In this document: positions 15,852-24,463 of the stretch, piece after piece
Layout of the letters: each line of letters begins with the position of its first letter
How positions within the stretch are numbered: position 1 is the stretch's first letter
NCBI GenBank assembly: GCA_900542945.1
Contig: UQPI01000029.1
Location: forward strand, 1-24,579
Length of the DNA: 24,579 nucleotides
Direction of reading: 5' to 3'
Source: an uncultured Collinsella sp.
GTDB lineage: Bacteria > Actinomycetota > Coriobacteriia > Coriobacteriales > Coriobacteriaceae
Made by a program: the position numbers and the translations under genes
The notes under the pieces: model-generated
What the model was told of the DNA's origin: nothing
The model's input: only the letters and a program-made list of their open reading frames with translations
The model's database searches: none

Positions 15852-16652
15852 ATGGCAGCACGTGCGGACAACGTTTCGCGTGTCGACCATGATGGAGTTA
15901 CGTTGGTGGAGGGCGCGACATCCGATGTCCGCTTTGCCTTTACCGAGCGCACCGGTGGCGTTTCTGAAGATGCGTACTCCTCGCTCAACCTGGGCTCGCA
16001 TGTAGGCGATGACCCCTTTGCTGTTCAAGAAAATCGTCGTCGAGCGCTCGAAGCTATGGGCGCCACTGAGTGCGAGCATAATCTGCTCGTGCCCAATCAG
16101 GTACATGGTGACCATATCGTTACGGTGACTTCGAACGGCGCCGACGATCTTGAGGCTGTTCGCGAGCAGATTGCCGAGGGCTGCGATGCCATCGTCTGTA
16201 CGGCCCATGACGTGCCCGTGCTGCTCTGCTTTGCCGACTGCGCTCCCGTGGTGCTGGTGGCCCCTGGCGGATTTGCCGTGGTGCACTCCGGTTGGAAGGG
16301 CACGATTGCACGTATTTCTGCCAAGGCGTGCCAGGCGCTTTGCGATGCTGCCGGCTGCGATGCGAGCGACGTTTCCGCCTATATCGGCCCCCATATCTTG
16401 GCTGACGAATATGAGGTATCCCAGGAACTCATGGATCGCTTTGCCGTCGAGTTCTCTTGCATCGATGCGAGTGCCTCTCGCATGCTCGATCTTTCCGCTG
16501 CCATTTGTGAGGCGCTGGTAGATGCCGGTGTGGACGCGGATAATATCGTGGATACCCAGCTTTCGACTGTGCGCCAGAACGACCGCTTTTATTCCTACCG
16601 TAACGAGGACGGCACCTGTGGGCGCCATGCTGCGATCGGCGTGATGCTATGA
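15852..16652 (+). CDS. pgeF: PgeF/YfiH/YlmD family protein (peptidoglycan editing factor, laccase domain)
   Basis: This 266-residue protein belongs to the copper-oxidoreductase-like YfiH/YlmD family, formerly DUF152. E. coli YfiH (PgeF) removes misincorporated L-Ser from UDP-MurNAc-L-Ser precursors, and related enzymes act on purine nucleosides. Seen are the motifs PNQVHGD with conserved His, CDAIVCTAHDVPVLLCFADCAPV with conserved Cys/Asp, VHSGWKG with conserved His, and IGPHI. ATG 15852 follows TAGGAGG (15838-15844). In many Gram-positives this gene lies directly after ftsZ and before yggS/ylmE; here the pst operon separates them. Its stop overlaps the pstS start in ATGA, so the two are cotranscribed and probably coupled. 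Which substrate it uses here cannot be told. Confidence 0.88.
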   Translation: MAARADNVSRVDHDGVTLVEGATSDVRFAFTERTGGVSEDAYSSLNLGSHVGDDPFAVQENRRRALEAMGATECEHNLLVPNQVHGDHIVTVTSNGADDLEAVREQIAEGCDAIVCTAHDVPVLLCFADCAPVVLVAPGGFAVVHSGWKGTIARISAKACQALCDAAGCDASDVSAYIGPHILADEYEVSQELMDRFAVEFSCIDASASRMLDLSAAICEALVDAGVDADNIVDTQLSTVRQNDRFYSYRNEDGTCGRHAAIGVML

Positions 16653-17485
16653 GAAAGATCGTATCGGTCCTGAGCGCCGCTGTGCTTACGCTTACGCTGT
16701 GCGCCTGTTCTTCGGGATCTTCTACCTCTTCCATTACCGTGGCCGGCTCCACGACCTGCCTTCCTATCGCCGAAATTGCGGCAGAGGGCTTTAAGGAGGA
16801 GACCGGCATCGACGTGCTCGTTTCCGGTTTGGGCTCTTCCGCTGGCATCGAAGCCGTCAGCGCTGGCACGGCCGATATCGCCAGCTCCTCCCGTGGACTC
16901 AATGCCGACGAACAGGATCTGGGCCTGACTCCCATCGTCATTGCCCACGACGGTATCGCGGTCATCGTGAACGACGATAACCCGGTCGATAACCTCTCGA
17001 CCGAGCAGCTCCGCGATATCTATGCCGGCAAGATTACTAATTGGAAAGAGGTCGGTGGCGAGGACCTGAAGATTCAGGTCATCAACCGAGACGAGGCATC
17101 CGGCACGCGTGAAGCATTCCGCACCATCGTGATGGACGGCACCCCGTTCGATCGCCGCTCGGCCGTTCTTTCGGGCACGGGCCAGGTGCGCGACGTGGTA
17201 TCTCGTTCGCACGGTGCCATTGGCTACATTTCGCTGGGCTTCGTCGATAGCCTCAACGCCAAGACCTCGGTCAAGGCCGTCTCGGTCAATCATGTTGAGG
17301 CGTCCGAGAAGACGGTCGCGAGCGGCGGCTATCCCATCTCACGCGACCTTTACTTCTTTGTGAAGGGTGCGCCTTCGCAGCAGGCGCAGGATTACATCGA
17401 CTATGTGACGTCCGAAAAGATGGACAAGCAGATTCGCGAGGCGGGCTTTATCCCCGTCACCAACGACGAGAAGGGGAGTGAATAG
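16649..17485 (+). CDS. pstS: Phosphate-binding lipoprotein PstS
   Basis: PstS captures inorganic phosphate outside the cell and delivers it to the PstCAB transporter. The 278-residue protein has a lipoprotein signal peptide with lipobox L-C-A-C (lipidated Cys20), followed by a Ser-rich linker. Ligand-binding motifs are AGSTTCLP, SSRGL and RDEASGTREAF. It starts within the last codon of pgeF (ATGA overlap) and lies just before pstC. It is the shorter Gram-positive/archaeal type of PstS. Confidence 0.94.
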   Translation: MRKIVSVLSAAVLTLTLCACSSGSSTSSITVAGSTTCLPIAEIAAEGFKEETGIDVLVSGLGSSAGIEAVSAGTADIASSSRGLNADEQDLGLTPIVIAHDGIAVIVNDDNPVDNLSTEQLRDIYAGKITNWKEVGGEDLKIQVINRDEASGTREAFRTIVMDGTPFDRRSAVLSGTGQVRDVVSRSHGAIGYISLGFVDSLNAKTSVKAVSVNHVEASEKTVASGGYPISRDLYFFVKGAPSQQAQDYIDYVTSEKMDKQIREAGFIPVTNDEKGSE

Positions 17486-17486
17486 C

Positions 17487-18413
17487 ATGGAAGCACAGGA
17501 AAACTCCCAGACTGAGCAGAATGGTCAGGCGCCCAAGAAGCGCGAGCTGGCGCTCGTATCGCGCAGCACCTATATCAAGGAGAAGGCGCTGCAGTGGATC
17601 TTCTTTGCCTGCGCGTTCTTGGCGGTTGTTACCGTCATCCTGATTTTTGTCTTTACCACGTACTCGGCGCTGCCCGTCTTTACCGACATCGGTCTGGCGG
17701 ACTTCTTTAGCTTTACGTGGGCGCCCTCTGAGGGTCACTACGGCATCGTGTCGCTGCTTGCCGGCTCGGGTCTGGTGACCGTCGGCGCGCTCGCCATGGG
17801 TGTGCCCCTAGGCGTGGGCACGGCCGTGTATCTGGTCGAGATCGCCAGCAAGCGCGTGCGCAAGCTCATCAGCCCTGCCGTTGACCTGTTGGCCGGCATC
17901 CCTTCTATCATCTATGGCTTCTTTGGCATGATCATCATCCGCCCGTTTATCGCACAACTGACCGGCGGTCTTGGTTTTGGCGCGCTGACGGCGTGGTTCG
18001 TGCTCGCCATTATGATCGTGCCCACCATCACGACGCTTACCATCGATGCTCTCAATTCCATTCCCATGGGCATTCGCGAGGCATCGTATGCCATGGGCGC
18101 CACCAAGTGGCAGACTATCTATAAGGTCGTGTTACCTGCCGCCAAGCTGGGTATCGTGGATGCCATCGTGCTGGGTATGGGCCGTGCCATCGGCGAGACC
18201 ATGGCCGTGCTCATGGTCGTGGGTAACGCCCCGGTTATTCCCGACAGCATTGCGAGCCCCATCTCGACGCTCACGAGCCAGATTGCGCTCGACATGAGCT
18301 ATTCCTCGGGTCTGCATCGCTCGGCGCTGTTCGGCATGGGCGTGGTCCTGTTTATCATTTCCGCCACGCTGGTGGGCATCGTCCGCCTGGTTTCCAAGAA
18401 GAAGAGGGGGTAG
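17487..18413 (+). CDS. pstC: Phosphate ABC transporter permease PstC
   Basis: PstC is one of two membrane permeases forming the phosphate channel. The 308-residue protein has a charged N-terminus of about 40 residues, about six membrane helices and the permease coupling motif IREASYAMGATKWQTIYKVVLP followed in part by GMGRAIGETMAV, which is typical of PstC. ATG 17487 is preferred over GTG 17478, because the ribosome site AAGGGGAG (17471-17478) overlaps the latter. It begins one base after the pstS stop. Confidence 0.93.
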   Translation: MEAQENSQTEQNGQAPKKRELALVSRSTYIKEKALQWIFFACAFLAVVTVILIFVFTTYSALPVFTDIGLADFFSFTWAPSEGHYGIVSLLAGSGLVTVGALAMGVPLGVGTAVYLVEIASKRVRKLISPAVDLLAGIPSIIYGFFGMIIIRPFIAQLTGGLGFGALTAWFVLAIMIVPTITTLTIDALNSIPMGIREASYAMGATKWQTIYKVVLPAAKLGIVDAIVLGMGRAIGETMAVLMVVGNAPVIPDSIASPISTLTSQIALDMSYSSGLHRSALFGMGVVLFIISATLVGIVRLVSKKKRG

Positions 18414-18416
18414 GCT

Positions 18417-19322
18417 ATGTCCGATTCCGTTGACACGACGGTCGATACGACCTCGTCGCGCGAGCGCATCAAGCGTGCCCTTTCCCACGGCAAGAAGGGC
18501 CGCATCAACAAGGACCTGTCCAACAAGATCATGCTTGGCGTGTTCCGTGCCGCGGCATACATCACCACGCTGGTGCTGGTCGCTATCATCGCCTACGTGG
18601 TCATCAACGGCCTGCCACACATCTCGCTCGACTTTATCTTCGGTTGGCCCCAGGGCGTCAACGCCGAGGGCGGTATTTGGCCCACGATCGTCTCGACCGT
18701 CTATGTGACGGCGCTCGCCATGCTTATCTGCACGCCGATCGCTGTGCTGGCAGCCGTCTATCTGGCCGAGTACGCCAAGCAGGGCAAGATCGTCGAGCTC
18801 ATTCGCTACGCTGCTGACGCTTTGGCCTCGGTGCCCTCCATCGTTATGGGCCTGTTTGGCTACGCCTTGTTTGTCGAGGCCATGGGCCTGGGCCTTTCGA
18901 TGGTCTCGGCCGCTCTGGCGCTCGCGCTCTTGATGCTTCCCATCGTCATGCGCACCACCGAAGAGGCCATTCGCGCCGTCCCGCGCTATATCCGTTGGGG
19001 CGCGTACGGCCTGGGCGCCACCAAGTGGCAGGTTGTCTCCAAGATTGTGCTTCCTTCTGCCTTTGGCCGTATTGCCACGGGCATTGTCCTTGCCATCGGC
19101 CGTGCCATTGGCGAGACCGCCGTGGTGCTCTACACCATGGGCCAGGCCATCAATCTACCTATCTCGCCGCTCGATTCCGGCCGCCCCATGACCGTTCACC
19201 TGTACCTGCTTGCCAACGACGGCATCAACATGAACGCAGCCTACGGCACCGCGCTCTTGCTGATGGTGATCATTCTGGCCTTCAACCTGTTTGCGCGCTT
19301 CCTGTCACGCAAGCGTCGCTAG
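18417..19322 (+). CDS. pstA: Phosphate ABC transporter permease PstA
   Basis: PstA pairs with PstC in the membrane. The 301-residue protein has about six helices and the permease motif around AVPRYIRWGAYGLGATKWQ, then IGRAIGETAVVLYTMG, where the last part is typical of PstA. The N-terminal 45 residues are charged and cytoplasmic. It starts 3 bases after pstC, with a G-rich ribosome site in the end of pstC. Confidence 0.93.
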   Translation: MSDSVDTTVDTTSSRERIKRALSHGKKGRINKDLSNKIMLGVFRAAAYITTLVLVAIIAYVVINGLPHISLDFIFGWPQGVNAEGGIWPTIVSTVYVTALAMLICTPIAVLAAVYLAEYAKQGKIVELIRYAADALASVPSIVMGLFGYALFVEAMGLGLSMVSAALALALLMLPIVMRTTEEAIRAVPRYIRWGAYGLGATKWQVVSKIVLPSAFGRIATGIVLAIGRAIGETAVVLYTMGQAINLPISPLDSGRPMTVHLYLLANDGINMNAAYGTALLLMVIILAFNLFARFLSRKRR

Positions 19323-19334
19323 TTAAGGAGTCCC

Positions 19335-20138
<804 letters not shown>

Positions 20139-20163
20139 TCGGTGCGACTAGTCCCAAGCCGAT

Positions 20164-20210
20164 CGGACCTGGTCCGGTGCGTATTCACTGTGCGGGCTGC
20201 ATGACCGCAC
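20164..20210 (+). repeat. Two inverted repeats between pstB and phoU
   Basis: The 92-base pstB-phoU gap has a near-perfect 13-base palindrome, CGGACC-T-GGTCCG (20164-20176), and a GTGCGG/CCGCAC stem with a 9-base loop (20190-20195, 20205-20210). Neither has a T tract, so they are not terminators. They could be a protein site or an mRNA structure that adjusts phoU expression. Confidence 0.45.
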
Positions 20211-20230
20211 CCAACTGATTGGAGTGAACC

Positions 20231-21088
20231 ATGCGCAAACTGTTTTCCCGTCAGCTCGTCGAGGCCCGTCACGAGATGCTGAGCATCTATGAGGCCGTCG
20301 ATCTGGCTCTCCACGATGCCGTGAAGGCCTATGTGACCGACGACCGCAAGCTCGCCACCAAGACCAAGAAACGTACGCTTTCGATTGACGCGCGCTGCGC
20401 CAACCTGGAGGCCGTCTGCTACAACCTGATCGCCACGCAGTCACCGGTCGCCTCCGACTTCCGCCTGCTTCAGACGATCATCTACGTCGACTTTAACCTG
20501 CAGCACATGACCGATAAGGTCCGTCAGATCTGCCGTGCCACGCGTCATATGATCAAGGCCGACATCTCGCTGCCCCAGGAGCTCGTCGGTACGGTTGAGG
20601 CCGAGGCCGAAGCTGTTTACCAGGTGCTGGGCTCTTCGCTTTCTGCGCTCGTCACCAATGACATGTCCATCATCTGCAACCTGGCCGTCGAGGACGAGCC
20701 AGTGCACGCCGCCTACGAGAAGTTCTTCCGCACCTTTAACCGTATGGATACGGGCGACTTTATGGACGACGACAGCAACTATGACGACCTGCGCCGCGCC
20801 ATCATGGTTTCGCGCTACCTCGATCGCATCGCTTCCATTTCCATCGATGCCGCTTGCCGTCTGACCTTCCTGTTGACTGGTCAGCGTATGAACGCCGGCG
20901 ATATCGCCCGCACTGATGAGGACGAGCTCGAGAGCATGCGCGTGCCTTCGGGCGAGGGTGTTATCATGAGGCCCGCCGTCGACGCGCGCTACGTTGCCAA
21001 GGTGCCCGCCAACGAGGTCAGCGAGGGTCTTCGCTACCTGCTCGATCATCTTGAGGACGAGGACGATGGCGAGGACGACGAGGAGTAA
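20231..21088 (+). CDS. phoU: PhoU phosphate signalling regulator
   Basis: PhoU couples PstSCAB to the PhoR/PhoB-type two-component system and limits phosphate uptake. The protein has two PhoU helical-bundle repeats, the first with DRKLATKTKKRTLSIDARCANLE and TQSPVASDFRLLQTI in overlapping segments, the second from about residue 125. At 285 residues it is about 60 longer than typical PhoU. The extra part is C-terminal: about 60 residues after the second bundle, ending in an acidic run of Glu/Asp (EDEDDGEDDEE). GGAG (20221-20224) precedes the ATG. It is the last gene before a terminator. Confidence 0.88.
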   Translation: MRKLFSRQLVEARHEMLSIYEAVDLALHDAVKAYVTDDRKLATKTKKRTLSIDARCANLEAVCYNLIATQSPVASDFRLLQTIIYVDFNLQHMTDKVRQICRATRHMIKADISLPQELVGTVEAEAEAVYQVLGSSLSALVTNDMSIICNLAVEDEPVHAAYEKFFRTFNRMDTGDFMDDDSNYDDLRRAIMVSRYLDRIASISIDAACRLTFLLTGQRMNAGDIARTDEDELESMRVPSGEGVIMRPAVDARYVAKVPANEVSEGLRYLLDHLEDEDDGEDDEE

Positions 21089-21125
21089 GTAGCCCCGTTC
21101 GTCGAAAGATTGTAAATACCTAAGT

Positions 21126-21165
21126 GAGCGCGGCCTTGCACATGCGGGGCCGCGCTCTTGCGTTA
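21126..21165 (+). terminator. Hairpin terminator after phoU
   Basis: GAGCGCGGCC (21126-21135) pairs perfectly with GGCCGCGCTC (21148-21157), a 10-base-pair GC-rich stem with a 12-base loop, followed by TTGCGTT. The T tract is weak, so termination may be partial. It ends the phosphate operon before yggS. Confidence 0.7.
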
Positions 21166-21207
21166 GCATGGGACTACTTGTTTGGCTGTCAGCGGAGGCG
21201 ATTGGCA

Positions 21208-21945
21208 ATGGATAACTATTTGGATTTGATGCGCGCTCGCCGCGAGCAGATTCTGGAACGTTTTTATGCGGCGCTCGATCGCGCGGGCCGCCCCCACGAC
21301 GCCGCGCGCCTCATTGCCGTGTCCAAGACCGTTGGTGTCGATGAGACTGTTGCTGCCATCCAGGCGGGGTATCGCCATTTTGCCGAGAACCGCCCGCAGG
21401 AGCTGGTTCGCAAGCTCACGGGTCTGGCGGAGCATCCGGAGCTGCCCGAGGTGCGCTTCGATATGATCGGCAACCTGCAGACCAATAAGATCAATGCGGT
21501 GCTGGGCTCAGCCGAGCTGATTCACTCGGTGGGTTCGCTGCATCTGGCACAGGCGATCTCGAGCCGTGCTGTCCGCAAGATTGAGGCAGGCGAGCTCGCC
21601 GGCCCCCAGCGTGTGCTCATCGAGGTCAATGTGAGTGGTGAGGAGTCGAAGGGAGGCTTTTCGCCCGATGAGATTCGCGCCGCCGCGGGTGAGCTTGCGG
21701 AACTTGAGGGAATTTGCGTACAGGGGCTTATGACTATGGCGCCCCGGGGGAATAAGGATGTGGCACGCCGCACCTTTGCGGGGCTTCGTGAGCTGAGGGA
21801 TGAGCTGGAGGCTGCGCATCCCGATTTGAACCTGCCTGAGCTTTCCTGCGGCATGAGCGAGGACTTTGAGCCTGCCCTTGAGGAGGGCTCTACGCTCGTT
21901 CGCCTGGGCAGGGTAGTATTTAGCCCGGAGTTTGCAGTAAAATAA
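21208..21945 (+). CDS. yggS: YggS/YlmE (PLPHP) pyridoxal phosphate homeostasis protein
   Basis: This 245-residue protein is a single-domain, alanine-racemase-like barrel that binds pyridoxal 5'-phosphate and keeps PLP and amino-acid pools in balance; it has no known enzyme activity. Seen are the PLP lysine in LIAVSKTV (Lys40), GYRHFAENRPQEL, the MIGNLQTNK motif, GLMTMAP and the phosphate-binding end LSCGMSEDFEPAL. ATG 21208 follows GCGGAGG (21192-21198); a longer in-frame ORF starting at 21124 would run through the terminator and is rejected. It belongs to the ylmDEFG division block and is followed by sepF. Confidence 0.92.
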   Translation: MDNYLDLMRARREQILERFYAALDRAGRPHDAARLIAVSKTVGVDETVAAIQAGYRHFAENRPQELVRKLTGLAEHPELPEVRFDMIGNLQTNKINAVLGSAELIHSVGSLHLAQAISSRAVRKIEAGELAGPQRVLIEVNVSGEESKGGFSPDEIRAAAGELAELEGICVQGLMTMAPRGNKDVARRTFAGLRELRDELEAAHPDLNLPELSCGMSEDFEPALEEGSTLVRLGRVVFSPEFAVK

Positions 21946-22005
21946 GGCTCTGAAGTGCGCACTGATTATCGGGGCGCCTGCACTAAACCGCGAGAGGACA
22001 CAACC

Positions 22006-22728
22006 ATGGGCTTCCTTGACGAGATTAAAAATAAGATGCACCTGGGCGGCCAGCAGGGTTACGACCAGGGTTATGGCCAGGACGACGACTACGGCTACGA
22101 TGACGGCTATGACGATAGTTATCAGGGCAACGGCTACGGCGGTGCTTCGGGCGAGGGCTTCTACACCCAAGACGAGCCGAGCAACGGCCTGCTTGGTCAG
22201 ACGCGCCGCGGTGAAGCTGAGTCGGTTGCCGTGTATACGCGCTCCGGTCAGCTGGTCGGCGATGACTCCCGCCATGCCACGACGTATAACCCGCCTTCGC
22301 GCTCGCAGGACAGTGTTGCGAGCGGTTATCGTCCTGGTGCCTATGACACGCCGTCGAGCTACGCCGAGAACACCCGCGCCCGTGCCGCCGCTGCGCCCGC
22401 GCCTGCACCGAGTGATGCCTCGGCCTATGCGAGCAATATCATCAACGCCACGCCGCAGCTGCCGGCCTATGTCCTGCGCCCCGAGAGCTATGACGACGTG
22501 GAGACCGTGGTGCGCCGCGTTCGCACCAAGCAGCCTGTCGCACTGATTTTTGTGGGCGTACGCACCGAAGTTGCTAAGCGCGTCTTGGACTTCTCTTACG
22601 GCTTTGCCTGCGGTCTGGGTGCCACGGTCAAGGAGGTGGGCGACCGCGTGTTCATGGTGCTGCCCGCCGGCTGCGAGGTCAAAGATTCCGATCTCAAGAA
22701 GCTTCGTGCCGACGGCTACCTTAAGTAA
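22006..22728 (+). CDS. sepF: SepF, FtsZ membrane anchor
   Basis: SepF tethers FtsZ filaments to the membrane and shapes the septum; it does the work of FtsA, which is absent here. The 240-residue protein has an N-terminal membrane-targeting helix (MGFLDEIKNKM), a long disordered linker that begins rich in Gly, Tyr and Asp (about 15-50), and the SepF/DUF552 core at about 153-240 (RPESYDDVETVVRRV, then KRVLDFSYGFACGL). GAGAGGA (21992-21998) is the ribosome site. The linker is long; SepF of Bacillus is about 150 residues. Confidence 0.92.
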   Translation: MGFLDEIKNKMHLGGQQGYDQGYGQDDDYGYDDGYDDSYQGNGYGGASGEGFYTQDEPSNGLLGQTRRGEAESVAVYTRSGQLVGDDSRHATTYNPPSRSQDSVASGYRPGAYDTPSSYAENTRARAAAAPAPAPSDASAYASNIINATPQLPAYVLRPESYDDVETVVRRVRTKQPVALIFVGVRTEVAKRVLDFSYGFACGLGATVKEVGDRVFMVLPAGCEVKDSDLKKLRADGYLK

Positions 22729-22749
22729 AGACAAGACGAGGAGATTCCC

Positions 22750-23031
22750 ATCAACATCTACACTATCGTCCAGCTGGTCAACACGCTGTTCAACTTCTAT
22801 TCCACGCTCATTGTCGTCTACTGCTTTATGACGTGGATTCCCATGAAGCAGGGTGGTTTGCTTCAGGATATTGCTGCGGTGCTCGATAGCGTGTGCGGTC
22901 CGTGGCTCAACCTGTTCCGTCGTTTCATCCCGCCGATGGGCGGTATCGATTTTTCGCCGGTCGTTGCGATTATTGCGTTGCAGTTGGTGCAGAGGCTGGT
23001 TCTGCAGCTTCTTATAGGTATACTCGTATAG
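22750..23031 (+). CDS. yggT: YggT (YlmG) membrane protein, apparent ATC start codon
   Basis: YggT/YlmG family proteins have two membrane helices and sit in the division block; loss affects septum or nucleoid organisation in some organisms, and the biochemical role is unclear. From ATC 22750 the protein is 93 residues, the family's usual size, with helices at about 5-27 and 70-92 and the family motifs FMTWIP and the P-P-x-G-G-I-D-F-S-P segment. There is no ATG, GTG or TTG between the sepF stop and ATG 22828 in this frame. Starting at 22828 would remove the first helix and has no ribosome site. GAGGAG (22738-22743) lies 6 bases before ATC 22750. The frame is the same as sepF, with only its TAA in between. 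Confidence 0.8.
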   Translation: MNIYTIVQLVNTLFNFYSTLIVVYCFMTWIPMKQGGLLQDIAAVLDSVCGPWLNLFRRFIPPMGGIDFSPVVAIIALQLVQRLVLQLLIGILV

Positions 23032-23092
23032 AACTGACTTAGTAACTTACGTCGGGCGTGTAGCGCCGAGGCGATGAAAAAGGAGACTTGTT

Positions 23093-23767
23093 ATGGCTAT
23101 TACCCCTGCAGACATCCAGGCCCAGACTTTCTCTGAGGCCAAGCGTGGCTACGATCCCGCCGAGGTCGACGTCTTCTTGGAGACGCTGTCCTCCGAGGTT
23201 GACGCTATGCTCGCTAAGATCGTCGACCTTAAGGGTCGCCTGACTGCTACCGAGCAGCAGCTTGCCGATGCGCAGGCTCAGCTTGCCCAGGCTCAGGATG
23301 CCACCGCCCAAGCCGTTCCTGCCGCCCCCGTGGCTGCTCCCGCCCCTGACTTCTCCGCTCAGGAGCGCCAGATTTCCGCTGCCCTGATCGCTGCCCAGCA
23401 GACCGCTGAGACCATCGTCAACGATGCCAACGAGAACGCTGAGCGTATCCGCAACGAGGCTGACGCTAAGGCACGCGAGGTTATCCGCCAGGCTCTGACC
23501 GAGAAGCAGGCCGAGCTCGAGGAAATCGATCGTCTCAAGGCTTCCCGCGAGGAGTTCAAGGCCGAGTACCTCAAGCTCATCCAGCACTTCATGGACGATG
23601 CCCAGAACTCCTTCCCGGCCGACCTCATGGCCTCCACGCCGGTCGGTTCTGCCGCTTCTCCTGCGGTGACTGTTCCCGCCGAGCCGCTGCCCGTCGCTGA
23701 CCCGGTTGTCCCCGTGGCCGATCCCTTCGCCCCGATCGACAACTTTGCCGCCGACGACCTGGACTAG
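23093..23767 (+). CDS. divIVA: DivIVA-family polar/septal protein
   Basis: DivIVA assembles as a coiled coil on curved membrane at poles and septa and recruits partners; in actinobacteria it (Wag31) directs polar growth. The 224-residue protein has the conserved N-terminal domain (1-60) with ITPADIQAQTF, GYDPAEVDVFLE, then coiled-coil segments at about 40-75 and 100-175 separated by an Ala/Pro linker, and a Pro/Ala/Val/Asp tail. AAAAAGGAG precedes the ATG. The ylmH gene often found between yggT and divIVA is missing; the 61-base gap holds only the leader. Confidence 0.9.
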   Translation: MAITPADIQAQTFSEAKRGYDPAEVDVFLETLSSEVDAMLAKIVDLKGRLTATEQQLADAQAQLAQAQDATAQAVPAAPVAAPAPDFSAQERQISAALIAAQQTAETIVNDANENAERIRNEADAKAREVIRQALTEKQAELEEIDRLKASREEFKAEYLKLIQHFMDDAQNSFPADLMASTPVGSAASPAVTVPAEPLPVADPVVPVADPFAPIDNFAADDLD

Positions 23768-23796
23768 CATCAGAGCTACAATCTAGTGTCCTTAAG

Positions 23797-23826
23797 AGGA
23801 GCTCGCACCTGCGGGCTCCTTTTTTG
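23797..23826 (+). terminator. Rho-independent terminator after divIVA
   Basis: GGAGCTCGC (23798-23806) pairs with GCGGGCTCC (23811-23819) with one G-T pair and a loop of about 4 bases, followed by a run of seven T. It ends the yggS-sepF-yggT-divIVA unit. Confidence 0.92.
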
Positions 23827-23844
23827 TGGCTGTATACGGGTTGG

Positions 23845-23889
23845 GAAACAAAACGCCGAGCTCTGCATGCGATAGGACAGAACTCGGCG
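23845..23889 (-). terminator. Rho-independent terminator of the nitroreductase gene
   Basis: On the minus strand CGCCGAGTTCTG (23889-23878) pairs with CAGAGCTCGGCG (23865-23854), one mismatch in 12, with a 12-base loop, and then reads TTTTGTTT. It faces the divIVA terminator in this convergent gap. Confidence 0.85.
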
Positions 23890-23932
23890 AAGGGCGCGTG
23901 GTAAAAGGTAGATTTTAAGGTATGTCTAAAAA

Positions 23933-24463
23933 CTACTTGAGGAGGAAGTTGGAGAGGGGAATAGTGCGGGCCTCGCGATGCTCGGGATCGGCGATGTGGT
24001 CGGCGGGATAGCCACAGACGAGCATGTGATAGGGATAGACGCCCTTGGGCAGATTGAACTGCTCCTGTGCCACCTCAGGCTTAAAATGGCATACCCAGCA
24101 CGTTCCCAGGCCCTGCTCGGTGGCCTCCATCATCATCTGGTCGCACACGATGGACGTATCGATTTCACTGGAATTCATCTGGTCATACGGGCGCACCCAA
24201 GCATCATCGGTAACGCTGCAAATAAGGAAGACAAGCGGAGCTCCAAAGATAGACCCATCACGAGCAAACCGAGGCTGACAAGCAGCAGCCTTCTCCAACA
24301 GCTCAGGCGTATCCAGCACCATCACACGGGCTGGATGATTATTACAAGCAGAAGGAGCAATCCGCCCCGCCTCAACAATGGCATCCACTACCGACTGCTC
24401 AACAGGACGGTCCTCAAAAGAACGACAAGAATACCGACCACGAGCCAGATCCAAATAAGACAT
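23933..24463 (-). CDS. Nitroreductase-family FMN oxidoreductase
   Basis: The 176-residue protein matches small nitroreductase-family flavoproteins, which use FMN and NAD(P)H; substrates vary and cannot be told here. Seen are the FMN phosphate-binding start RYSCRSF (Arg10, Ser12, Arg14), RIAPSACNNHPA, and GLGTCWVCHF near the middle, typical of the family's FMN-binding core. ATG 24463 follows AGGAGGG on the minus strand. The open frame extends to 24529, but that part is an AT-rich leader whose translation would be a false hydrophobic N-terminus. It is not related to cell division and is transcribed toward divIVA. Confidence 0.85.
   Translation of the reverse strand: MSYLDLARGRYSCRSFEDRPVEQSVVDAIVEAGRIAPSACNNHPARVMVLDTPELLEKAAACQPRFARDGSIFGAPLVFLICSVTDDAWVRPYDQMNSSEIDTSIVCDQMMMEATEQGLGTCWVCHFKPEVAQEQFNLPKGVYPYHMLVCGYPADHIADPEHREARTIPLSNFLLK

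Noticed and set aside
21124..21207. 28-residue N-terminal extension of YggS
   Set aside because: It would be coded by the phoU terminator hairpin and precedes a good ribosome site for ATG 21208.
22006..23031. SepF-YggT fusion by stop readthrough
   Set aside because: The frames match, but there is an ordinary TAA and a separate ribosome site for yggT; both proteins have normal family ends.
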